This document shows, piece after piece, positions 1 through 6,413 of a stretch of DNA of 9,281 bases. The notes below the pieces were generated by a model that was not told the DNA's origin, made no database searches, and worked only from the letters and a program-made list of their open reading frames with translations. The DNA is taken from NCBI GenBank assembly GCA_910588295.1, contig CAJUQO010000082.1:1-9281 (forward strand), written 5' to 3'. The stretch comes from an uncultured Lachnospiraceae bacterium (GTDB lineage: Bacteria; Bacillota; Clostridia; Lachnospirales; Lachnospiraceae). A program made the position numbers and the translations under genes. Position 1 is the stretch's first letter, and every line of letters starts with the position of its first letter.

Positions 1-2
1 TG

Positions 3-314
3 CTTGTGACCATGGTGGCGTTTTATGCCACATCCTTTGACTCCATTGCCCTGACCGCTTCCTGCTACAGTTACCGGAAACTGGAAGAGGGCGGGCAGCC
101 CCATAAGCTGATCCAGCTGATGTGGTGCATCCTGCTGATCCTGTTGCCGATCGCGCTTTTGTTTGCTGAAAGCTCTATGAACAGCCTGCAGTCGGTGAGT
201 ATCGTAGCGGCTTTCCCGGTCGGAATAGTTATTGTGCTGATCACGGTAAGTTTTATGAAGGATGCGAAGGAGTACATGAAAGAAACGGAAACGAAGGTAG
301 ATCGGCGGGAATAG
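3..314 (+). CDS. BCCT family betaine/choline/carnitine transporter, C-terminal part (5' end outside window)
   Basis: Only the last ~103 residues are in the window; the frame is open to the left edge, so the GTG at 6 is an internal codon and not a start. BCCT carriers are 12-helix plasma-membrane symporters or antiporters for betaine, choline or carnitine, usually of about 500-550 residues. Seen here: the motif ATSFDSIALTAS, which matches the conserved (A)T(S/T)FDSAS-type segment of the late BCCT helices; a pair of hydrophobic helices (WCILLILLPIALLF and SIVAAFPVGIVIVLITVSF) separated by a short polar loop; and a charged cytoplasmic tail (KDAKEYMKETETKVDRRE). Substrate cannot be told from this piece. 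No terminator with a T tract follows the stop; the only strong hairpin downstream is at 404-449. Confidence 0.82.
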   Translation, partial: LVTMVAFYATSFDSIALTASCYSYRKLEEGGQPHKLIQLMWCILLILLPIALLFAESSMNSLQSVSIVAAFPVGIVIVLITVSFMKDAKEYMKETETKVDRRE

Positions 315-523
315 TAATGTTTTCTACATGGTCGTCGGCTCCCACACGTCCGGGCCGCCGTCAATGACAGACCGCTTTGCCATCTTTTTGTATAATGAAC
401 TTTTGTAGTACTGATGTTTTCCCAGACAACGGAAAACATCAGTACTACAGCCCATCGGTGAGAACGGTTTGCGTTTTTCCAATGCATGCCATGTATGGCG
501 GCTTTCATACATGTTCTTAAGAA
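315..523. other. Non-coding or decayed spacer between the transporter and the HD-domain pseudogene
   Basis: No convincing intact gene is present; the overlapping open frames here lack a credible start, RBS or family signature. It holds the perfect hairpin at 404-449. On the minus strand a short frame ends at a TAG (324-326) with the residues DGGPDVWEPTTM. These resemble, at the same distance from the stop, the C-terminus of the Fkp protein in this window (DSGVDVWESAFV). This may be the tail of a lost Fkp-like gene, but the match is short. Confidence 0.5.
404..449. repeat. Perfect 19-bp inverted repeat with 8-nt loop
   Basis: The left arm 404-422 is the exact reverse complement of the right arm 431-449; the loop is CAGACAAC (423-430). 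The arms contain GTAGTACTGATG, itself carrying the small palindrome GTAC. Neither strand has a T tract after the stem (plus strand continues GCCCATCGG, minus strand AAAAGTTC), so it is not a typical intrinsic terminator. It could be a mobile hairpin element, the scar of an insertion, a stable 3' end for the transporter mRNA, or a protein-binding site. Confidence 0.85.
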
Positions 524-955
524 TTAAAAAATCTGTGATATAGCCAATTCGGAATAATGTTTCAATGGTTCAAACCGCGGGTGCTTGTAAATGTGCCCAT
601 AATTAAATTGTTTCACTTCATTCAACTGCTCATTTAATTTCTTACCCATGCGGATTCTGCATTCTGGAGAACTGTTTATGCATATGTCAATAATCATATT
701 GTGCATAATAACCATTGCATTCATAACCCGTTCGTCATAAATACGCGCGATTTTTAGTAACTGATTTTAATCTGTATGATCCAGGAAACCTAAACTGATA
801 GCATTCTCCACGTCTCGCCCGACATATGCAATCTTATCGGCTATTTTTACAACACAGCTTTCCCAGGTGGCCGCCTGGTATTTTCCCGCTAACATATCGC
901 CCCCTTCACAAATCCTCTTGCCGAAATACTCATCATAGGCTATTATTATCTGCAT
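524..955 (-). pseudogene. dGTPase-like HD-domain phosphohydrolase, C-terminal half with an in-frame stop
   Basis: One reading frame runs from the ATG at 955 to the TAA at 524-526, broken only by a TAA at 767-769. Upstream half (62 codons): residues 34-54 read CVVKIADKIAYVGRD plus VENAIS, typical of the dGTP triphosphohydrolase branch of the HD superfamily, where the Asp of ADKIAY is the last metal ligand. After the stop the frame continues without shift through ARIYDERVMNAMVI to a C-terminal stretch VKQFNYGHIYKHPRF, which resembles the tail of the same family. The first half, with the H...HD metal motif, is missing: the frame is closed upstream by a TAG at 962-964 and family members are usually more than 330 residues. 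Such enzymes hydrolyse dNTPs to nucleoside and triphosphate. The fragment is therefore very probably dead. AT-rich composition sets it apart from the fkp region. Confidence 0.75.
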
Positions 956-1039
956 AGGGCACTAACTTGTCTTTTTTAAAAAAGATGCCTGGTTCGTAGT
1001 AAAGGGAACACTTGATCGCAGGAGAGGATAAGGGGGAAT

Positions 1040-1495
1040 ATGATAGCCTTAGATATAGCCGCTATCGTAATAGCATTATTAGCGCTCGTGCTGTCTTTGG
1101 TACAATTCATGCGGGAAAGCTCCAGAGAGAAAAAGGCATCCACAATAGACGCATTTTATAATTTGCAAAACGACGTATTTGATCCGCTAAACAAGCTTTT
1201 GATCGATGAACATGTTGATATGTCCAAACTGACCATTGGATCCGAAGATTGGCGAAAGGTAACAAATGCCTTAGCAAAAATTGAGCATTTTTCTGTCGGC
1301 ATTAATACCGGAGTTTTCTCTTTACAGATATTGAATCGTGTAGCCGGAGCATATTACATTCGCATTTTTTATGATCTGAAGCCCGTGATAGACCAAAAAC
1401 GCAAACAGAATATCAGCAACGGAAAACATTATCATGAATTTGAGCAGACGGTGATTCATCTGAAAAAAATGGAACGCGGACGCTTAAGAAAATAA
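1040..1495 (+). CDS. Small single-pass membrane protein, DUF4760-like
   Basis: A 151-residue protein of unknown function. Residues 3-23 form one hydrophobic helix (IAAIVIALLALVLSLVQFM), followed at once by a basic/charged stretch (RESSREKK), so it is likely anchored by its N-terminus with the remaining ~125 residues soluble. The soluble part is alpha-helical in character and has the pattern of DUF4760-like proteins: a helix around DAFYNLQNDVFDPLN, then a segment IEHFSVGINTGVFSLQILNRVAG, then YYIRIFYDLKPVI. The family assignment is from memory of such patterns and is moderate. The start is supported by a purine-rich RBS region (AGGAGAGG at 1020-1027 and AAGGGGG at 1030-1036). It stands alone between the HD pseudogene (divergent) and fkp (same strand, 80 nt downstream); cotranscription with fkp is possible but no functional link is evident. 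Confidence 0.7.
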   Translation: MIALDIAAIVIALLALVLSLVQFMRESSREKKASTIDAFYNLQNDVFDPLNKLLIDEHVDMSKLTIGSEDWRKVTNALAKIEHFSVGINTGVFSLQILNRVAGAYYIRIFYDLKPVIDQKRKQNISNGKHYHEFEQTVIHLKKMERGRLRK

Positions 1496-1575
1496 GCGCT
1501 CTGCCGTATTCTTCAAAGCGCTGTTAAAAGCCCCTGTCAATGAAGTGATAACATTTGAGAAAGGACAATCACAAC

Positions 1576-4500
1576 ATGACATCATATAAGAAAATTAAGA
1601 ACCTGTTTCTGCGCCAGTCCTGCCTGGATTCCTGGGAGGATTATGAGCGCAGCCTGCGCAAAAGCAGTTTTATTAAATGGGACTATATTATCCTGACAGC
1701 GTCAAACGAAGCCCAGGCCCGGGCTTTCGACATGCAGATCCAGCTCCGTCTGGACAGGCAGCAGCTTCCGGATTTTACGAAATATAAAGTTTTGCCCGAT
1801 CCCGGCGGAAAGCGGGTGGGATCCGGCGGCGCCACCTTCCATGTGATGCGTTATCTGGCCGAACAGGATCCGGAGGCGGCAAATCCCTTTGCAGGGAAAC
1901 GTATCCTGGTGATCCATTCCGGCGGGGACAGCAAGCGGGTACCCCAGTATTCCGCCCTGGGCAAGTTATTTTCGCCGGTTCCCCGCCAGCTGCCGGACGG
2001 CAGAGGATCCACGCTGTTTGACGAGTTCATGATCGGTATGTCCGGCGTGCCCTCCCGGATCCGCGAAGGGATGCTGGTGCTGTCGGGAGACGTGCTCCTG
2101 CTCTTTAACCCTCTCCAGATTGATTTTCAATTCCGGGGGGCGGCTGCCATATCCATCAAGGAGCCTGTGGAAACCGGGAAGGATCACGGCGTATTCCTGA
2201 ACGACGGCAAAGGCTATGTCAAAAGCTTCCTTCACAAGCAGACGGAGGAAACGCTGCGGGAAGCCGGGGCTGTCAATGATCACGGCGCGGTAGATCTGGA
2301 CACGGGGGCCATCATCCTGGACGCAGATCTTCTGCAAGCTCTGTACGGTTTGATTTCCACGGATGGAAAGCCGGATGAGGAGAAATATAGCCGTTTTGTA
2401 AACGAAAAAGCCCGGGTTAGCTTTTATGGGGATTTTCTCTATCCTCTGGCATCGTCGTCCACCCTGGAACAGTATGGCCGGGAAGCGCCCGAGGGGGAGA
2501 ATACCGAAGAACTTAAAATATGCCGCAGAGCGATATGGGAGGCCCTGGAGCCGTTTTCCATGAAACTTTTATGCCTGTCCCCGGCTCAGTTTATCCATTT
2601 TGGCACCACCCATGAGCTCAGGCAGCTTGTGGCGGAGGAGATCGGAGATTTCGAATTCCTGGACTGGCAGCGGCAGGTGAACGCCACCCTTACCGGGGAA
2701 CAGTCCTATTCCGTCTACGGCTCTTATGTGGGGCGGCGGGTAACAGTGGGGGACGCTGCCTATCTGGAAAACAGTTATGTCCTTGGGGAATCCCGGATCG
2801 GCCGGGGCAGTATCATTTCCCATCTGAAACTCAGAAACGTGGACGTACCGGAACAAGTGGTCATGCACGGTCTCCCCTTAAAAGGCGGCGTATTTACCGT
2901 GCGGATCTACGGCGTTTCCGACAATCCCAAGGGGAATTATGAGTCCAGCGCCTCCTACATGCATACCACCTTGAAAAGGTTCCTGATGGATCATGCGCTT
3001 TCTCCGCAGGAGCTGTGGGAAGAGCTCGAACCCCATGACCTCTGGAATGCCCGGCTGTTTCCGGTGTGCGTCACACTGGAGGAAGCTGTGTCCTGGGCCC
3101 TGGCTCTTTACCGCATGGCGTCCGGGACGGCAGATAAGGATACCCTGGCGGACTGGCGGCAGAGAGAGCGGGTGAGCCTGTGCCAAAGTTTCAACCGGGC
3201 GGATTTGGAAAAAGTCCTGGACTGGCAGACCGAGCTGGAAAACCGTATCTTCTGCCGGAAATTTATTGACCTGCTTGTAGGCGGCGTTTACTATAAGGAA
3301 GCCCTGCAGGTATTCGGCCAGAATGGTATCACGGAGGCTATGTATACGACCCTCATGGCAGATGCGTCCCAGGCGGAATTCTCCATAAAGATCCGTATCT
3401 ATTATGCCCTATCCCAGTATATGAAGGAGCGCAAGCGTTCTTTTGAAGGCCGTAATTACGACTATACGGAAGGGCTCTGCTTCCAGACAATACAACAGGC
3501 CGTGTATGATGAAGCGGTGAAAAAGCTGCCGGATGCGTCCCTGTACCAGATTGCAAAAGATCAGGTGGAGGTAAAGCTTCCTGTACGCGTGAATTGGGGA
3601 GGCGGCTGGACGGACACGCCGCCCTACTGCAATGAAAATGGCGGCGTTGTACTGAATGCGGCCATTAGCCTGAACGGAATCCTGCCGGTACAGATTACGG
3701 TAAAACGTCTGCCGGATTATCATATCGAATTTGAGAGCCAGGATATTGGCGTTTTCGGCCGGGTGGATACAGTAGAGGAGATCCAGGACTGTCACAATCC
3801 CTACGATTCTTTTGCCCTCCACAAGGCGGCCCTGATCGCCTGCGGAATCGTGCCTCTTAGGGGCGGGAAATCTCTTGAGGAGATATTAAAAGGGCTGGGC
3901 GGCGGGCTATATCTGTCCACTCAGGTCATTGGTATTCCCAAAGGGTCAGGGCTGGGCACCAGCAGTATCCTGGCGGGCGCCTGTGTGAAGGGGCTGTTTG
4001 AATTTCTGGGGCAGGAAAAAACCAATGAGGAAATCTATGAGATCGTCCTGTCTATGGAACAGATCATGAGTACCGGCGGCGGGTGGCAGGATCAGGTCGG
4101 CGGCCTCACCGGCGGGATCAAATTTATTACTACCCGTCCGGGAATCGCACAGAAGATAGAGGTATCTCCGGTACCGGTTTCCGAAGAAACCATGCAGGAG
4201 CTGCAGGAACGGTTTGCCCTGGTCTACACCGGACAGCGCCGCCTGGCCAGAAACCTGCTCCGGGATGTGGTGGGCAACTATATCGGCGCCCGTCCTGCCT
4301 CTGTGGATGCGCTGGAGAAAATGCAGCCAGTGGCGGCCCTGATGAAGCATTACCTGGAGAGAGGCGATATAGACGCTTTTGCTGGGCTGATGAACGAACA
4401 CTGGGAACTCTCGAAACAGCTCGATCGCGGCTCGACGAACACCTGTATTGATCAAATCTTTGTATCCTGCGAGGATCTGATAGACGCCCGTTTCATTGCG

Positions 4501-4629
4501 GGGGCCGGCGGCGGCGGGTTTATCATGGTCATTTTGAAAAAAGGAGTCAGTCGTGATATGCTTAGAGAACGCCTGGCAGAAATTTTCCAGGACAGCGGCG
4601 TGGACGTGTGGGAGTCGGCGTTTGTATAA
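1576..4629 (+). CDS. fkp: Bifunctional L-fucokinase / L-fucose-1-phosphate guanylyltransferase (GDP-fucose salvage)
   Basis: A cytoplasmic two-domain enzyme that phosphorylates L-fucose with ATP and then transfers GMP from GTP to give GDP-L-fucose, the donor for fucosylated surface glycans. N-terminal guanylyltransferase domain (about 1-430): the signature LPDPGGKRVGSGGAT at residues 73-87, then IHSGGDSKRVPQYSALGK and a predicted beta-helix segment around 384-440 (YVGRRVTVGDAAYLENSYVLG). C-terminal GHMP kinase domain (about 660-1017): VNWGGGWTDTPP at 672-683, ATP loop PKGSGLGTSS at 788-797, STGGGWQDQVGG, and the glycine-rich closing motif GAGGGGF at 976-982. All key motifs look intact. At 1017 residues it is somewhat longer than the ~950 residues of Bacteroides Fkp. 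I chose ATG 1576 because AAAGGA (1560-1565) lies 10 nt upstream; a TTG at 1555 would add seven residues but overlaps that RBS. A related sugar substrate (for example a heptose) cannot be ruled out. Confidence 0.92.
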   Translation: MTSYKKIKNLFLRQSCLDSWEDYERSLRKSSFIKWDYIILTASNEAQARAFDMQIQLRLDRQQLPDFTKYKVLPDPGGKRVGSGGATFHVMRYLAEQDPEAANPFAGKRILVIHSGGDSKRVPQYSALGKLFSPVPRQLPDGRGSTLFDEFMIGMSGVPSRIREGMLVLSGDVLLLFNPLQIDFQFRGAAAISIKEPVETGKDHGVFLNDGKGYVKSFLHKQTEETLREAGAVNDHGAVDLDTGAIILDADLLQALYGLISTDGKPDEEKYSRFVNEKARVSFYGDFLYPLASSSTLEQYGREAPEGENTEELKICRRAIWEALEPFSMKLLCLSPAQFIHFGTTHELRQLVAEEIGDFEFLDWQRQVNATLTGEQSYSVYGSYVGRRVTVGDAAYLENSYVLGESRIGRGSIISHLKLRNVDVPEQVVMHGLPLKGGVFTVRIYGVSDNPKGNYESSASYMHTTLKRFLMDHALSPQELWEELEPHDLWNARLFPVCVTLEEAVSWALALYRMASGTADKDTLADWRQRERVSLCQSFNRADLEKVLDWQTELENRIFCRKFIDLLVGGVYYKEALQVFGQNGITEAMYTTLMADASQAEFSIKIRIYYALSQYMKERKRSFEGRNYDYTEGLCFQTIQQAVYDEAVKKLPDASLYQIAKDQVEVKLPVRVNWGGGWTDTPPYCNENGGVVLNAAISLNGILPVQITVKRLPDYHIEFESQDIGVFGRVDTVEEIQDCHNPYDSFALHKAALIACGIVPLRGGKSLEEILKGLGGGLYLSTQVIGIPKGSGLGTSSILAGACVKGLFEFLGQEKTNEEIYEIVLSMEQIMSTGGGWQDQVGGLTGGIKFITTRPGIAQKIEVSPVPVSEETMQELQERFALVYTGQRRLARNLLRDVVGNYIGARPASVDALEKMQPVAALMKHYLERGDIDAFAGLMNEHWELSKQLDRGSTNTCIDQIFVSCEDLIDARFIAGAGGGGFIMVILKKGVSRDMLRERLAEIFQDSGVDVWESAFV

Positions 4630-4646
4630 AAGAAATTCTGATCAAT

Positions 4647-4688
4647 TAAACCGGCGGAGCGTGGATCCCCCCACGCCCTGCCGGTTTA
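4647..4688. terminator. Bidirectional hairpin between the convergent fkp and membrane-protein genes
   Basis: TAAACCGGC (4647-4655) pairs with GCCGGTTTA (4680-4688), and GCGTGG pairs with CCACGC inside it. A small internal mismatch (GGA/CCT) separates the two helices and the loop is ATCCCC. It starts 17 nt after the fkp stop and lies 28 nt beyond the stop of the minus-strand gene, where a shared terminator is expected. The T tracts are short on both strands (GGTTTACAAA, GGTTTAATTG), so efficiency may be modest. Confidence 0.7.
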
Positions 4689-4715
4689 CAAACAGCGAAG
4701 AAACATTTTTAACTT

Positions 4716-5711
4716 TTACTCCCCATTTTTCCAAGTCTGTTTGACCAGAAAAACAGTCGCCGCGACGAAAACCAGAAGGATAATCCCATATCCGCCCCAC
4801 ATGGTAAACTGCGGGAATCGGCGGCACCACGCTTTGAACCAGAAGTCCATATTTTCTTCCCTTATGTAATACGTCCAAAGGCTTCCGGTCAGCAGCATGA
4901 GGAGAATCAGGTCGCTCCACCAGACCACCGGATACTTTTGAAATATACTATTGTTTGGTTCGTTTCCAGATCTGAAATTGAGATTCGTCATCTTTCCTAT
5001 GCAAAACAAAAAAACAAACACCAGGTTTAAAATACACAGGCCCCAGACGCAGCCAATGATTAAGACTTTTAAAATCGGCAGCTCATGATTAGAAAAAATA
5101 CTGCCCAATGAACTGATACCGCCAAAGACTAAAAAGGCCAGCGCCGTGAAAATACTTACCATAGTGAGCAACTGCGCATTCATATCCTGGACAAGGGAAT
5201 TTTTAAACGGCTCGATACTTTTGTCAAACTTCCTCTTATATTCTTCATCTGTCTGCTTAAGGCCACTGTATTGTGTCTGAGCCAGATTCGCATGATCCCA
5301 TATCTTTATGAGCGCATTCTCTGTATCTTCATAGAAGGTTCTGTCAGGCGAGTGTTCATGCTCCATCTGTGCCCGCTTATCCTGGTAGGGCCGATCCTCT
5401 GTATAAGCGACAATCTTTTCAATATTGGAAACCATGGTTCCCAGGATATTCGACGCTTCTTCCGGCGTATGCGCATCATAAAGAGCGTAAATCATATTGC
5501 TGATCTGCGAATACAGGATTCGATGATATATCTCTATATATCGGCGAATCATATCAAAGCCCTTTTCCGCGTCAAACAGGCTGCTGTCAGAAACCAGGAA
5601 TTTGCAGATCTCTGTGACCTGTTCCGACATTTCTTCTGTTCTGACAGGAGCCCCCGCCTTAAGGCCTTTGTCAGGGGCTTCCCTGTTGGAAGTGATTTTT
5701 ATGGAGGGCAC
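4716..5711 (-). CDS. Four-helix membrane protein, putative toxin partner of the Panacea protein
   Basis: A 331-residue protein of no family I recognise. Residues 1-~180 are polar and helical, rich in Glu/Lys/Arg/Gln, with stretches such as YIEIYHRILYSQISNMIYALYD and DEEYKRKFDKSIEPFKN, some possibly coiled coil. Four hydrophobic helices follow at about 182-206 (TMVSIFTALAFLVFGGISSLG), 213-240, 262-283 and 305-323, ending in a short basic tail. It is the second gene of a two-gene unit, directly behind the Panacea-domain gene. In studied Panacea toxin-antitoxin pairs (Kurata and colleagues) the Panacea protein neutralises an adjacent toxin, and some toxins are membrane proteins that disturb the membrane; the toxin role here is inference from that context. 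Start choice: a TTG at 5720 overlaps the upstream stop (TTGA) but sits only 1 nt from AGGAGG; the GTG at 5711 is 10 nt away and fits better. The next Met is residue 28 (codon at 5630). Confidence 0.75.
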   Translation of the reverse strand: MPSIKITSNREAPDKGLKAGAPVRTEEMSEQVTEICKFLVSDSSLFDAEKGFDMIRRYIEIYHRILYSQISNMIYALYDAHTPEEASNILGTMVSNIEKIVAYTEDRPYQDKRAQMEHEHSPDRTFYEDTENALIKIWDHANLAQTQYSGLKQTDEEYKRKFDKSIEPFKNSLVQDMNAQLLTMVSIFTALAFLVFGGISSLGSIFSNHELPILKVLIIGCVWGLCILNLVFVFLFCIGKMTNLNFRSGNEPNNSIFQKYPVVWWSDLILLMLLTGSLWTYYIREENMDFWFKAWCRRFPQFTMWGGYGIILLVFVAATVFLVKQTWKNGE

Positions 5712-5716
5712 CTGTG

Positions 5717-6154
5717 TCAATCCTCCTCAAAATATCTTTTTATACTGTCCGTCGTGATCTCGTTATTATATCCCGGCCGGTTGTACGCTTCGATCCAGGG
5801 CGACTGGCTATGGGTAATATCCACAAGAGCCGAAGCCGAATACTGCATACCTTCATCAATGATACCGTTTAATATCTCCCGATCCCTTGCCGAAATGAGG
5901 CGGGAAACCCCGGACTTCCCTATACATGGAATATTAGCGCCGCCGTACATACGGTAAGTATAATAAACCTCTGGAACCACCGGGCCGAAATCCCACGCCT
6001 GAATTTTCTCTGCGAAACAGGGCTGGTGCTTTGCAATCAGGAACTCTGCCTGGATAAAATATAAAATCTTCTGCAGCTTTAGATTGCTGATGGTTTTGTT
6101 TTGCCGGCTGCATCTCTCAATAACATAGCGGGCAATATCTACTGCATTGTACAT
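5717..6154 (-). CDS. Panacea-domain (DUF4065, SocA-like) protein, putative antitoxin
   Basis: A 145-residue cytoplasmic protein consisting almost wholly of a Panacea (DUF4065/SocA/GepA-type) domain. Family signatures seen: YNAVDIARYVI at 2-12, ISNLKLQKILYF at 22-33, and AWDFGPVVPEVY at 53-64 followed by YRMYG. SocA in Caulobacter acts as a proteolytic-adaptor antitoxin, and Panacea proteins have been shown to neutralise many unrelated neighbouring toxins; that role is inferred here. The ATG at 6154 is chosen because GTGGGGA lies ~7 nt upstream and family members begin near M-YNAVDIA; ATGs at 6178 and 6169 in the same frame have no RBS. It is the first gene of the unit: its TGA (5717-5719) lies 5 nt before the GTG of the membrane protein. 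A promoter-like region and TACCA repeats lie upstream (6195-6244). Confidence 0.88.
   Translation of the reverse strand: MYNAVDIARYVIERCSRQNKTISNLKLQKILYFIQAEFLIAKHQPCFAEKIQAWDFGPVVPEVYYTYRMYGGANIPCIGKSGVSRLISARDREILNGIIDEGMQYSASALVDITHSQSPWIEAYNRPGYNNEITTDSIKRYFEED
5722..5727 (-). promoter_or_regulatory. AGGAGG ribosome binding site for the membrane-protein gene
   Basis: A perfect AGGAGG on the minus strand lies inside the last codons of the Panacea gene. It is 1 nt from the TTG at 5720 and 10 nt from the GTG at 5711, which is why the GTG is preferred as the start. Its placement indicates tight translational coupling of the two genes. Confidence 0.7.
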
Positions 6155-6194
6155 AATCTGTCCCCACATTCTAAGCATAATAGTTTTTGTTTAC

Positions 6195-6217
6195 TGGTAT
6201 TATGGTATTCATTGGTA
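6195..6217. repeat. Three iterated TGGTA (TACCA) repeats upstream of the Panacea gene
   Basis: TGGTA occurs at 6195-6199, 6203-6207 and 6213-6217 on the plus strand, starts 8 and 10 nt apart; on the minus strand this reads TACCA three times. The repeats fall around the predicted transcription start and in the leader of the Panacea gene, a usual place for an autoregulatory operator. Pentamers are short, so chance cannot be excluded. Confidence 0.45.
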
Positions 6218-6224
6218 CATGATA

Positions 6225-6244
6225 AGTATAACATATATTGTCAA
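6225..6244 (-). promoter_or_regulatory. Probable promoter of the Panacea/membrane-protein unit
   Basis: On the minus strand an extended -10 TGTTATACT spans 6233-6225. A perfect TTGACA lies at 6244-6239, but only 8 nt from TATACT, so the two cannot work as a pair. TTGACA could pair with TATCAT (6224-6219) at a short 14-nt spacing; otherwise the extended -10 acts alone. The leader to the ATG at 6154 would be about 60 nt. Confidence 0.5.
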
Positions 6245-6379
6245 GAATTGCTTTATTGCCCTGTTTCCAGGTCGTATGAAGTGTGCTGTATCATGTACTT
6301 TAGTCTATCATATAAAATGGATTTTTTCAATAGAGAATCGAACATTTGTTTTGCATTATTTAATTATGCCTATTGGATA

Positions 6380-6408
6380 TTGACTTCATTTGCTTGAAAA
6401 TATACTAT
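6380..6408 (+). promoter_or_regulatory. Plus-strand sigma-A-like promoter before the gene relics
   Basis: TTGACT (6380-6385), a 17-nt spacer and TACTAT (6403-6408); TATACT at 6401-6406 with 15-nt spacing is an alternative -10. It lies in AT-rich DNA immediately before the YdeI-like relic, with no intact gene or RBS after it, so it may be an orphaned promoter that still transcribes the relics. Together with the Panacea promoter it makes the 6155-6413 spacer a divergent promoter region; I see nothing else in that spacer. Confidence 0.5.
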
Positions 6409-6413
6409 AGTGA

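Noticed and set aside
71..508. 145-codon minus-strand open frame
   Set aside because: It runs antisense through the transporter and across the hairpin and has no recognisable motif.
971..984. CTTTTTTAAAAAAG palindrome
   Set aside because: It has no loop and is a simple A/T run in AT-rich spacer; chance is the simplest explanation.
1494..1521. Paired AGCGCT sequences after the DUF4760-like gene, considered as a terminator
   Set aside because: AGCGCT is self-palindromic, the loop would be long and no T tract follows.
1555..1575. TTG start adding seven residues to Fkp
   Set aside because: It overlaps the AAAGGA that serves the ATG at 1576 and has no RBS of its own.
3946..4455. 169-codon minus-strand open frame
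   Set aside because: Shadow of the fkp kinase domain in GC-rich DNA.
5271..5957. 228-codon plus-strand open frame
   Set aside because: It is a shadow of the Panacea and membrane-protein genes, with no RBS and an implausible Cys/Ile-rich composition.
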